Assembly (NCBI GenBank): GCA_029378245.1
Contig: JARKIF010000099.1
Span: forward strand, 1 to 64,000
DNA length: 64,000 nt
From: Roridomyces roridus
Taxonomy: Eukaryota; Basidiomycota; Agaricomycetes; Agaricales; Mycenaceae
Direction: 5' to 3'
The notes beneath the pieces are model-generated. The model was not told where the DNA came from. It was given only the letters and a program-made list of their open reading frames with translations, and searched no databases. The position numbers and the translations under genes are program-made. Of the stretch, positions 32,407-42,801 are shown one piece after another (within the stretch, counting starts at the first letter, position 1; each line of letters starts with the position of its first letter).

Positions 32407-34520
32407 CAGCCACTGCATCCAAAGAGCTGCATGCACATGGCACGCCGTGAGCGGTTATCTCGCAATCAATGGCTATTCAGAACGCACCCACAGGCTGCGC
32501 TGTGTCATTGGCAGCCTTTTTCGTCTTCTTCTCTCCAGACTTCATGCATTTCTTCGATTTCTTACTTTTTGCTGGTGTGCGTCGATGGGGCATGATGAAG
32601 AGAGCGTAGACTTGCAAAGATAGGCGGAGCGCGCTCCAAGCCGCTCCATGTCGCGTACCTGATCATGAGCCAGATTGCCGACTTTGAAAATTTTCGAAAA
32701 TCAAATGAGTCACAGATACCCCGCCCCCCAATGAAGAGTCTTGGTGAAAGGGGTTATTTGCATTATCTATCTTCTACAGGACTCCACAGAAACGGCCAGC
32801 AGTGCGCTCGCCGGGCGGGGTCGATGGTGGGGATAATCGGATTGAGGTGGTGGTCGGGAAGGCGTTGATGGTGGTGGAGCAGTCGGCGATGGCTATCTGT
32901 CGTCTAGCAACCAGGCTAGACCAGTCTGCACTTGGCATCACTTGATATTCGTGCCGTGATACGTCCGTATACGGCCGTATGCGGTGATACGGTACGGAGA
33001 TCTACGGCGCCGGTGATGTATGTGCTCTAAACCTACTATAGAAATCAACCAACTCGAAACAACAAGACTAGATGAGTCTCGATACAGACGAATCTATATC
33101 TAAACAACCCAATCACGAAGCTCCGGGGCGAGTGACAACTATATTGACAGCAGGCGAAGGCGAGTATAAGTCCCTAGTACAGGGCCTTATGAAAGGTTGT
33201 AGGGAATACTGTGATATTGTCTCGATATGATTGGTCGAGTTTTGTATTGCGAATCAAAATCCTTGATGAAAACCAAGGATGGCGATTCTAAAGCGTTTTG
33301 TAGATTTTAAAGCTTCACAGCTAACACAAAAGATAGATTGAGTTTGGCTAAAGCCGGGTTTTTGCAATAAAGCAGGTATTTGGGTCTCCCGATCCCTTTT
33401 ACACTGGTATCTGAAGACGACAGCGACCGATACAACACGGATTTCACAAATTCCAACAATTCCTGAACCAATTCCTGACACTGAACACACAACCAGACCC
33501 TAACTGACAGCACAAACCGTACCAAGCCGTAGCAAGCCTTCCAAAGCTGCCACTGAGCTGAAACCCTAATCACAAGCCAACTGGCACTCGAACCAAACTA
33601 TGCTTCAAACTCGATTCACACAACAGGAGCCAACAAAACAACAATTTAGATTTTCAAGGGTGATTGCTTATTCTACGCAATGCACCTTCGAAAGCCTCGG
33701 ACAAATCCCGTAGTCACAGCTGGTAGCTTGCTAGTGGGGGAAGTATCCGCTGCCCTCTTGGGTAACACTCTATCTACTTTATACATGTCCGGGAATCATA
33801 TGATAGTACAAATGAATGGCGCAATAATGATGAATCTCCCACGTATCCTGAATAGAAACGACCTGATTGGTTGATCTGGCACTGGTGCTCAGTCAGCCAG
33901 AGCGCCAAGCCATGATTCAGCATGTTCTCTCGTGATTCCATCGCTGATCCATGACTCGGACAGTTTGGATATCTTGTATCCCTTCTTCCCCTCCAGAGTA
34001 TGGCCTCAAAACGTACTCCCACGTGTTGTAGGTTTCGAATGATACCCATATCTCCCACTCTTGGTCTCGGATACCAGCAGATACTTGACCAAAAGTCCGT
34101 ATCCAAGCCGGAATCTACTTGTTCCGACAGGTGATGGCTACTACGTCACTTCCATCGGACCCGTCTCGGCGGTCTGCTCATGTTTCAGGTCATTCGGCCG
34201 ACTTGCCCATCATTCCGTGAACTCCCGAACCTCCGAATTGCACTTGCACCAAGGTTCGAACTGCTGACAATCGTACAACGGTTAAGAACTGTTTAATTGG
34301 TGTATCCCAAGTTGGTAAGGCAGGTATCCACACCTCCTACATGTTTCGGAGTGAGTCCATCAGTCGTATCCAGGTAAATACCCTTCAACCTGTATAGTAC
34401 TCTAAAGTATCCACCGTACTGACTGTCTCTGGGCTCGACATCAGCTCTCGTATTGAGATCATATAGTATGGAAACCACATCTGAAATCGTGCAAAAAGCG
34501 TGCTTTCAAGGGCAGTCAAA
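32407..34520. other. Right arm of the hAT element, no gene recognised
   Basis: Only short frames are present. Near 32950-33015 there is another cluster of CCGTA/TACGG repeats, like the hAT ends, including CGGTACGGAGATCTA, which resembles the right terminus. It may be an internal subterminal duplicate or the trace of a second copy. Confidence 0.4.
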
Positions 34521-34648
34521 TTCCATGCTCATCACCGGCACGGCAGGATGCGGTACGGTCCTGGAGGTCTAGATCGGCCACGGTACGGATGATGTGCCGT
34601 ACCGTACGTACGTATGCCGTAGGGCTACGGATACGGTGCCGATCTCTA

Positions 34649-35925
34649 CTCAGACGTTGCAGCTTAGCAGGGCACAAAAGGCTATCAATGAACTCCACAA
34701 TTCATATGACTGGGCTTCCAACTGCATCACTTACATTGGATTGTTCCTCAACAGAGCATTTGCTACCGCAGAAAGAAGGGAATCTGTCTATGAACCAGAT
34801 GTTACTGCCGACACCATTTTCCAAGAAATTGAATTGTTTCCCCCAAAGAACGGGGTCAGTGATATTTTTGTCAGATTGCCCACCGCGGAAGTCACAAGTT
34901 CCCTTGGGTCAAATATTGAAACAACGGATACTCTGACGTGAATTGCTTTCCGATTGCTTTTCCATCCATCACTTGTGGAACCACATCGACGTTTAGACGA
35001 CTATTTAATCTATCTGGTGCGGCGCAACTACATACCAGCTATCCAGTGCGCGCTCGGTCAATGTAACTGGCGTATTTTAGGTGATTCACTGGTTGAGGAT
35101 CTATCGTACAGTCAAGCAGAAAATGATCCCCTGGCCGCCCGTGTTGTACACGCAATCACAGTGGTTGCCAATTGTCTGCCCAGGGCAAATGCCATACCTT
35201 TTCTCGACAATGTCTTGGCAAAAATATCATCCGGCGGAGCAATGACCCATTATTCAACCCTTGTAATACTCCGTCAGTTCCTACGCTATCAAGACCTTTT
35301 CAGCGATACCCGCACGCTTCAGTACGAACCACGTTCCACCGTTGTTTTGCAACAAGTCCAGGTCATTTGTGATGATGACATCTTTCGGCCCCAAAGCCCC
35401 TTATTCATCCCACCGGATGTGGAACTGATTGGTTTCCTAAACTCCCTGCTAAACCGACTGTATCACAGATTTTTGGGCTCCTTTGCTGAGTTTTTGAACT
35501 TGACCACTCCCCGCCGCCCAAGAATTGCTGTATCAGTAATGTTCAGCCAATATGTTGATGTGTCTTGGCCCGGAGTCGAGGCTGTGTTAGCCTATTGCAG
35601 AAACTTTTTGTTGGATGCACCGCAGCACAGTCCGAAGTTTGTCAAGGACTATGCGACCTTTGATGTCCGTTTGTGGACATCTCTGACCTTTGGTTCATTT
35701 AAAACCCCTAACATATGGGGTCTGGAGTTGCCCTGTCTTCGCCTGCTTCAGGAAGCACTAGAGCTCTATCATGAAGTGGTAGAGAAGCAAGTAGAGGAAG
35801 GAGCCGGAGCATTGGATACCTCCCACTCGACAAGACTGCTCGCCGCAGTGGTGAAGGAGATTGCTGAGCAGGAGAACCGCGGGGATTCCGACGAAGACTC
35901 TGAGTTGCAAATGAACGGTGCCTAG
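34649..35925 (+). pseudogene. DUF6535 gene, 3' part (after the hAT element)
   Basis: It starts in the right copy of CTCAGACG and continues in the frame left at 18929 (PQT then LQLSRAQKAINELHNSYDW). It runs as one open frame except for a TGA at 34939-34941 between DTLT and IAFRLLFHPSLVEPHRRLDDYL. The next 323 codons continue in the same frame to the stop at 35923-35925. The TGA follows ACG, so CGA (Arg) to TGA by a C-to-T change is the simplest cause. The sequence is helical and soluble-looking, with an acidic tail (EQENRGDSDEDSE). With the 5' part this would be a protein of roughly 850-900 residues. Function unknown. Confidence 0.8.
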
Positions 35926-36364
35926 GGTAGTGCAGAGCCACTGTCTTTCCATAGTTATCCAATAATATATTCTGTTTTGTTCAAGTTTTGTTCCTATTTC
36001 TTGGTGCAAGGAGATTATTCAACATGACAGATCATGGCAGGAACGGCAAAATATCACTCCGAGCTGACTGCAGCAGCACCGTGGTGTGATGAGTTCAACC
36101 CAAGAGAGTATAGCATCGGCAGGCATGTACGATTCGCAACTTGTAATGGAGGATCGGAGACGTGTGAGAATCGAGACGGCGAAGTTCGAAGAATAGATAT
36201 TTGTTGGAAAGCGATTGTTGGATGCGTGAGGCGGACTGCCGAGGAAGCAGCTCAATGATGACTCATGGGCGTTCAAGTTGCTGGCATCGGAGACATTCGG
36301 ATCGTTTTCTCGTGATATTTGCGTCAAGTTGCTCGCGAGTTAGTCTGATTGCAAAGTCGACCCT
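35926..36364. other. Intergenic, nothing recognised
   Basis: This is probably the 3' flank of the DUF6535 gene. No motif seen. Confidence 0.4.
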
Positions 36365-37592
36365 TTGGCAGGGGCCCGACCAATGACGTCAAGTGCTGTT
36401 TTGAGATTGATTTCCGACCACCGCCACAGCTCAGCCACCATCATTCAGCTTTCCCACGTGCAAGCCACCCGCTTGCCTGAGCCTCACCGCGTTGTCTCTC
36501 GTGTTCAGTGGTCCAGTTTCCAGTGCAAAAATGTATTATAATTACTAGCAGCTACATCAATACAATGTGATTTACCCCCGAGACGAGGAAATGACGGGGA
36601 TTGCTGGAGGGCTGCGGAAGAGTGAGACGGGAGAAAGCCAAGAGAGAAAAGCAAGACTCACGGCCTAGCGGACTACGAGTCGTGCAGAAATAGGAACGAG
36701 AGCGGTCGGCGCGCAGGAAGAGTCTGCAGCGTGGTTACATTCCACGTCCTTGCAGAGAGACGGCAGGCTGAGGAACACGCACCACTTCATTCCAATTTCC
36801 GGCAATTGAAGCAGTTCGGTGGAGTGCCCTCGTACCCGCCGCATCCTCCGTCACCAACGACAAGGCTGGAAAGATACATTGTGCGTGTGGCTGCGTGAAG
36901 ATGATGGCTGCGTGAAAAGATGACGGGGTAGTCGTCGTAGATTTGACGGCCATCGGGCAGCCGGGCTTGCACACCACAGGGAGGAAGGTGCCACGCATAC
37001 ATGCCCACTGAGTGGCAGACGAGAGAGGCATGTGCATGTCGAGGGCCGTCCGGGAAGATGAGACGCGATAAGGCCACGGGTGCGAGGAGGAAGATGATTC
37101 TGGGGCATTGCCGTCTACTACCCGTGCGTATCCGACGGGCTCGAGTTCAGCAGCTGTGCGGATGCGACGAGCCGAGTCAATGAGGAGATGAAGAAGCATG
37201 AACAATGAGTCAAGATGTACGGCGCAGGTTTGGCATGATAACGCACTCATCAATAGGACGCAAAGCGCCAAAACCTTCGATCTCCGACTGCTTTTGAGAT
37301 GCATGGCGGACGAACGTTCGGGTAGGTCGGAATACGGAGGATAGCCTAGACGAGTCTACCATTCAGGTGTATCCGAAAAGACAGCCGGCTCCAGTCGTGT
37401 TTGGCGCTGCCAAGTCTGGTATCGTCTTCATTTGGTAGCTAGGAGGAGTTCTTGCTGTTCGTTCGCGCAGGGATGCAAAGAGAAAGGGCAAAGGCACGCG
37501 ACAATTGAAGGGAGGCATGCTGGCAAAGAGTGATGGTGGCTGATGATCAATCTCAAAAGAGCACTTGACGTCATTGGTCGGGCCCCTGCCAA
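36365..37592. mobile_element. Inverted-repeat element of about 1.2 kb
   Basis: The left end (36365-36411, TTGGCAGGGGCCCGACCAAT...) and the right end (37547-37592) are inverted copies over about 43 bp with one mismatch. Weaker inverted similarity extends outward (TCGACC boxes, CTCGCGAGT near 36330 and 37678). I found no target duplication, so the true ends may lie outside these limits. It encloses the open frame at 36735-37304. Confidence 0.55.
36735..37304 (-). CDS. Hypothetical small protein with signal-peptide-like start
   Basis: A single uninterrupted frame of 189 codons. The N-terminus has a basic start and a hydrophobic run ending near cysteines (KVLALCVLLMSALSCQTCA), like a signal peptide. 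The rest is rich in Ser, Thr and Pro with seven scattered cysteines and no domain that I know. The antisense and other minus frames here are also fairly open, so chance cannot be ruled out. It lies between the inverted repeats of the surrounding element. It could be a captured small secreted protein gene or no gene at all. Confidence 0.3.
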   Translation of the reverse strand: MHLKSSRRSKVLALCVLLMSALSCQTCAVHLDSLFMLLHLLIDSARRIRTAAELEPVGYARVVDGNAPESSSSSHPWPYRVSSSRTALDMHMPLSSATQWACMRGTFLPVVCKPGCPMAVKSTTTTPSSFHAAIIFTQPHAQCIFPALSLVTEDAAGTRALHRTASIAGNWNEVVRVPQPAVSLQGRGM

Positions 37593-37787
37593 GTGGTCGA
37601 GTTTGATAACAGACTCTATAAACAATCTACATACTCGTATCGTCAGATTGTCTAGAGTCTGTCTACGAGAGACTACTCGCGAGTCACGTGCTGGAAATGC
37701 ATTTCTCTTTCTCCCACCATCACATCAGGAAAAATCGCTGAAGATTTTGCGGCGCGCCAAGGCTATCACGCGCATCATCGTTCTGTG

Positions 37788-38323
37788 TAAGGCTCCAACC
37801 GTTTCGTTTCCGTTTGCGATTTTGCACAAACAGAACGGAAACGGAAAGGAAACCGTTTGCAACCGTTTGCGAACGGTTTCCGAATGGATAAATTTGGGGT
37901 ACCATTCAAGTACCGTTTCTGCAGTGCCCAGAGATGCCCAGCGGTCCCAGCGTGCTTTGGTGTCCACACGGAGCCAATCTGCGGAGTATCAGACTCGTTC
38001 GACACCAATGGGGAGGGAGATTGGAAATTCATCAGGCAAGATTGGTTTGACTAAGCAGATGCCGAGAGCGCGGGGCTCGATTCCACTGGCGGTATGTGGG
38101 CTGAATTTCCCGGATTGAAGAAACTGTTTTACCACAAGTGTGCAGGCCTGCCGGGAGACTGCAAGTAGCAGTGATTTGGCTGATTATAAGCCCCCCAGAT
38201 GGGCCAAGAGAAACTGTTTCCAAACGGTTTGGGAAACCGTTTCCGGGTCACGGCAAACAAAACGGAAATAAAAACCGTTCTTTTGGCACAAACGGTTTGC
38301 GAACGGAAAAGGTTGGAGCCTTA
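37788..38323. mobile_element. hAT-type MITE (536 bp)
   Basis: The ends are TAAGGCTCCAACC and GGTTGGAGCCTTA. The 8-bp duplication GTTCTGTG flanks it (37780-37787 and 38324-38331). Many AACGGTTT / AAACCGTT repeats fill both subterminal regions (37797-37885 and 38205-38310). It has no coding capacity. Confidence 0.88.
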
Positions 38324-38331
38324 GTTCTGTG

Positions 38332-40699
38332 TAGCTCCGGGCATCGGCTCTGTATGCAATGTTGGCATGGTAGTTGATGCGGCGGGAGATGTAGATCAAT
38401 GTAGATCGAAGCCATTGCTACTACGATCTACATTAGCTATCTAAGCGTTGAGCTGGGAAAATGTAACCGACATTGGCAATACTTCCAGCTTGATTTAAGT
38501 TGAGAATCCAAGATTCAAGAAAGGTTAGCAGGCATTCAGCGAAGCAAGATTCAATAACGCAACGGCGGCAACGCCGAGGGAAAAATGGCCAACGGAGTGA
38601 GTGAATGGAACGGCAACATGACACACATGCGGGGATGCGGGAGACCTGCGCGGTCCCATAGAGATAGGTACATGTCGGGGGCCTCAAGGGTGGACTTGAA
38701 ATTCGCCAAGTCTTCCTCGGCGTTCGACTCCGATCGGATCAGTCGGTTGCAAGGATGACTCATATGGCAACCGAATGGCACCATTTCTTTTTCTTCTTTT
38801 CGTCCCACCATCATCTCCCTCACCACCACTGTGACTGTCCCTTCCCTCGTCCTTCGCCTCAAGCTCACCCTGCCCGCCCTCCCTCGGGAACTCTGGCTCG
38901 CATCGCCTCCATCCCTTCTGTGGTCACCTGGGGTCGATACTCCATGGCCGTCATCCACCGGCTCGTCCACTCTTGTTACTCGTTCGGGGCGGCCGCTATC
39001 ATTCTCTCTCCTACTCCAACTCCCATCATCTCGCCGTCGTCTTCCCCACACCCCTGGCGCTCAAGTTTTCACGCACGGCAAGTGTCAACCTCGCCTCCGT
39101 CAGCACACCACTGCCTCCGGCGCATCGAAGACCGCCCTGTGTACCAAAATGGACAAACAAGAAGAGCGGAGCCACAAGCCTGGTGCCTGCCCGTCGCGCG
39201 GTTTCCACCTATTAATCAAGTCAAGCTGCCGGAATACCAACTTCAAGCCCACTTCGTGCTCACCCCAGACTCTTCACCAACCGCTACTATACTCGGCATC
39301 TGTCTCCCCTCCCCGCCGTCTCATTGTACCCATCCGTTCTACTTTCCGCAACTGGGCGCCTGCCGTCCCTTTCCCTATGGCTGCTGGGTTGTTGGTCATT
39401 TGACACCGTGACGTTGCTGTCGCTATCATGGTCCGTCCTTTCCGCGGTGAAGGAGGTTCGAGACAGGTGGGGAGGAGGAGGGGTGATGGGATGGGTGCCG
39501 GAGATGCGCACAATGATGAGTAGCTAGATATTTAGGCTGCACTAATCTTTATTTCTTTTTCCTATCCCTTTTGTGCGCTCCCTGAGTAAATGATTTGGGT
39601 TTTGAATATGGTGAGTCTCAAGTGTGATTACCCTGCTCTACATTGGTCGATGTACAGCTACAGCCGTACAGAGCTCTGACTTGACATAGATCACCTGCCA
39701 AGGAATGTAGATCACTGTAGTCAGATATAATTCAAGGGCTCAACTACATACACCTATAAACTAGGGGGCAGTTGACAGCACTACCGGCTCTATGTTGCTT
39801 ACATTACCCTCCATGGCCAAGTGAATTTTTCCTGATGCATCTGATTCTCCTGGTTTCAAAGAGCCACTGTCCCTGGGGAGGCAAGCACCGAAGAGCGTCT
39901 ACCTGGTAGCTACTCATCCACGCCTCCCTTCTTCGAACGGGAAGACAGTTGAAGGTGCCGCAGCGGTCGCACAGCCCTCAAAATGCTTGCTTGCTAGTCG
40001 GTCGCACTGAGACGTCGGCGCCCTCGACCCTCCGATACACCGCGCCGCATTGACTCAACTTATCTCTGGGCGATTCCACTTACCACACCCTCGATGTGAC
40101 TCATGCCTCTCCGCTCTGGATCTGCTGTCTCTAGCGAACTTGGTGCGTGTGGACACGATCGAGATCGAGAAATCTCACATACAAAACCATATAGACAATA
40201 CGAGGTATGTATAAGGTATGCTCATAGGCCCGGGTCAGCCATCCTTCCTTGCTCTGAAACGCCATATAGACGTCTTATGCTCCAGGCACAACTTTGATAC
40301 GATCCAATCCTCGTGCTGCACGGATATATAGGGTACATCAGCGGCCAAAATCCCTCGCTCCGTTGGAAGATTGATGGATTTGTCTGGGCCTCCTACCTGG
40401 CTGGCGTACCTGCGGACTCTAGCTCCTACAAGCATTCCCCTCCTTCCTTTGTGGGCGAACAATCGAATAATCAATGACTACTCTGCAGAGTGCGCATCCC
40501 ACAAGATACTATCCTGGGCTTATTCGACGCCGCCTATCTATGATTATTTACACCACACGGATACCCGTCCAATCCACCATCCATTATATCCATTACCATG
40601 GTACCGGCGTCAAATAGGGTGCTTCCTCGGCTGGTGATGCAGATGCATTGATGTTCCAAAGCCGCCGGTCCAAGGCGACTTACTCATTTGACCCTTAAG
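38332..40699. other. Intergenic with compositionally biased open frames, no gene recognised
   Basis: Between 38755 and 39530 all three plus frames and one minus frame stay open. The translations are Ser/Pro/His-rich and unlike one another, with no known domain. This is probably base-composition bias. From 39530 to 40699 only short frames occur. Confidence 0.35.
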
Positions 40700-41033
40700 A
40701 GTCATTCCAACATGTGAATGGACGCCGACATCGCGCTTTCGAAGAAAGGAGAAAAAGGATTCGAACACTACGTGGCAGGGCCCGACCGCGAATCGAACAC
40801 GGATACACAGACTGTCTCACTCACACGGGCGGGACAGCATCATTCCGAGTGGCTGGCTGTTCACTTGACTGCGCGCGGTGATAGTTCCAAAATATCAACG
40901 GGCGCCAGACTGCCCGCTTCCTCGGGTTGTATCTGACCCTTTGGCTTGCGTAAGATCGAGCTTTCGCACGAAGGGGAAAAGAAAAGGAACAATCCCTCCA
41001 ATTTCCAAGGCTCCACTGCCAATCGAACGCGAA

Positions 41034-41740
41034 CACGGGGGGCAAAAGCCAGGGCACGCCAAAAAAGCGTGCCCTGAAAGAGGGTTCTGATGACATTGGC
41101 ATCCCATGTGCTTCACCCAATGGTTCCTTTGCTTGGCAAAGAAAATAACATGCTGTTTGATCCGGGTGTCAAAATTAGATAGAATTCCATTAAATAACGG
41201 AAATAATGAAAATACATGTGTTGAACTAAGTAGCAAGCCGTTGATAAGCCGCTCATCAGCCGTGCATCAGCCGTGGACCAAAAAAGTCGAAGGAACAAAG
41301 GAATCTTTAGGTGCCATGTAGGACCCCAGAGCACCGTGCGTGCACCTGTCAGACGTACCCGCTTCATCTTTGTGGGCGTTACACCAGATTGGGTCCCGCC
41401 AGGAAGTTTATAAGCACCCACTGGATATTCTTCAAAGACTTGACCTGTTTAGTTCTTGGGAATCTTCATGTGTGTCTTTTCCACCAGCTGTAGGTGTGTG
41501 CATTTTCTGCCCAAACACTGGTTGGGTTTTTTTTGAGGTGTGTGTTTTTTCTACACCCAATTGAAGATATCTGTTTCATTTTTGAGGTGTGCATTTTTTC
41601 TTCTGAGCTGTGTGTTTTTTTCATCTGAATTATTGTACACTATATGCGCCATAGTTCGGTTACTCTCATGTTATGTCAAAGTCTCAAAACCCTCTTTGAG
41701 GGCACGCTTTTTTGGCGTGCCCTGGCTTTTGCCCCCCGTG
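41034..41740. mobile_element. CACTA-like MITE (707 bp) inside a repeat unit
   Basis: The ends are CACGGGGGGCAAAAGCC and its exact inverse, with inverted similarity over about 55 bp. GAA is duplicated outside (41031-41033 and 41741-41743). The inverted repeat contains its own hairpin (GGGCACGC...GCGTGCCC). An uninterrupted sister unit at 48801-48825 (CGAACGCGAAATGTGTATTG) shows the empty site. No transposase frame is present. Confidence 0.85.
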
Positions 41741-42028
41741 GAAACATGTATTGTATACACACATTCGGAGCCTGGCCTTGACTGGCCGCGGGGCTTGACA
41801 GACGGTTCAAAGATACTCAAATATTCCAAGCACGCCACTACGAAAGCTGTGGCTGTCGAAAAAAAAGCGTACCGTCAACCTTAGAACCTGACCGCGGATC
41901 GAACGCGCGCTACTCACGTGTACGGGCGGGACGTGATCGTCTTAGTCCGCATCCTTTATGGGACTCATTCATTAACGTTCTGAATCTTTGAATGGCTGCG
42001 GGCGGTGATAATTCAGAAGTGCTCAATA

Positions 42029-42437
42029 GAGACTTTGCGGTGAGCCACCACGCCACCGGGTGGCTCCAACGGCATGCGGTAACGGGTGGCTACGTCATCT
42101 GGTGGCCGACTGGTGGCTGCATTTCTATATCCCAGTGGCTTGTATCTCAACCTACATGAGTCCATGCCGATGCCTAATGCCTTATACACCCCGTCGAAGG
42201 CTGAAAACCGTCCGGAATAGGAGCTTGAATCGGAAGTTCTCGCCATTTCTATTGGTACACGGATAAATCCTGTAGTTTCCATTGCCGACAACATCCTAGA
42301 GTCAAATTAACCACTGCTGGGTCAAAAGGGTGCCTTCACTGTTGAAAACAGGCATCCAGATCCAGCCACCAGACATGACGTAGCCTCTCGGAACCGCATG
42401 CCGTTGGAGCCACTCAGGTGGCTCACCGCAAAGTCTC
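42029..42437. mobile_element. TA-flanked MITE (409 bp) inside the repeat array
   Basis: The ends are GAGACTTTGCGGTGAGCC and its inverse. TA lies on both sides (42027-42028 and 42438-42439). Inverted similarity continues inward over the GGTGGCTCCAACGGCATGCG block. Without the insert the flanks join as CTCAATATCTCAAACGC, matching the AAATATCAAAGGGCGC segment of other units. Tc1/mariner-type by its target site only. Confidence 0.75.
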
Positions 42438-42614
42438 TAATATCTCAAACGCACAATTGCGAGTGCCCATCGGAGTGGAGTGGAACTCAAAGTTGGTGCG
42501 AGCTTTCGAAGAAAATAGAAAAGATGAATTGCAGATGAATCATACAAGCGCCCGGCTGCGAATGGAACGCACAGTAAGTATTCACTCATCTGGGAGGGAT
42601 TGCATCATGCACGC

Positions 42615-42794
42615 TATTGTTGGATGATGTTCGATGAGTGTGAACAAGAGAAGAATAATGCATTCCGTGGTTCAGCTACAGGCTTATATACTACGGATAA
42701 TATCTAGAATATTCTACTATAGTGAAGAGAGACTTAGTAATAGCTGAGTAAATAGAATCGGGTAGAAGGTCGGGGAATAATGATTACTACAACA
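42615..42794 (-). repeat. 3' LTR of Copia-2 (180 bp)
   Basis: Identical to the partner LTR. It contains CTTATATACTACGG, a TATA-like site. Confidence 0.95.
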
Positions 42795-42801
42795 CTCCCC
42801 C

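Larger units (their letters stand above)
18930..34648. mobile_element. 15.7-kb hAT transposon carrying nested elements
   Basis: The left end starts TAGGGATCGGCACCG and the right end is the inverse (CGGTGCCGATCTCTA). The 8-bp duplication CTCAGACG lies directly outside (18922-18929 and 34649-34656). These are defining features of hAT elements: 8-bp duplication and TAGGG/TAGAG ends. Subterminal CCGTA/TACGG repeats fill the first and last 100-150 bp. A hAT transposase gene lies just inside the left end on the minus strand. The large size comes from later insertions: a 9.2-kb inverted-repeat interval (23203-32406) holding a LINE, a Copia element and a solo LTR. Without it the element would be about 6.5 kb. 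Confidence 0.9.

Noticed and set aside
38551..39411. Overlapping long frames on both strands (up to 218 codons)
   Set aside because: All frames stay open together and are low-complexity Ser/Pro/His-rich, which is what biased base composition produces. No domain or splice structure supports any one of them.
37721..39840. CATCAGGAAAAA at 37723 and its inverse at 39828, like the ends of the 9.2-kb interval
   Set aside because: Similarity stops after about 12-16 bases and no duplication is seen, so I do not call an element.
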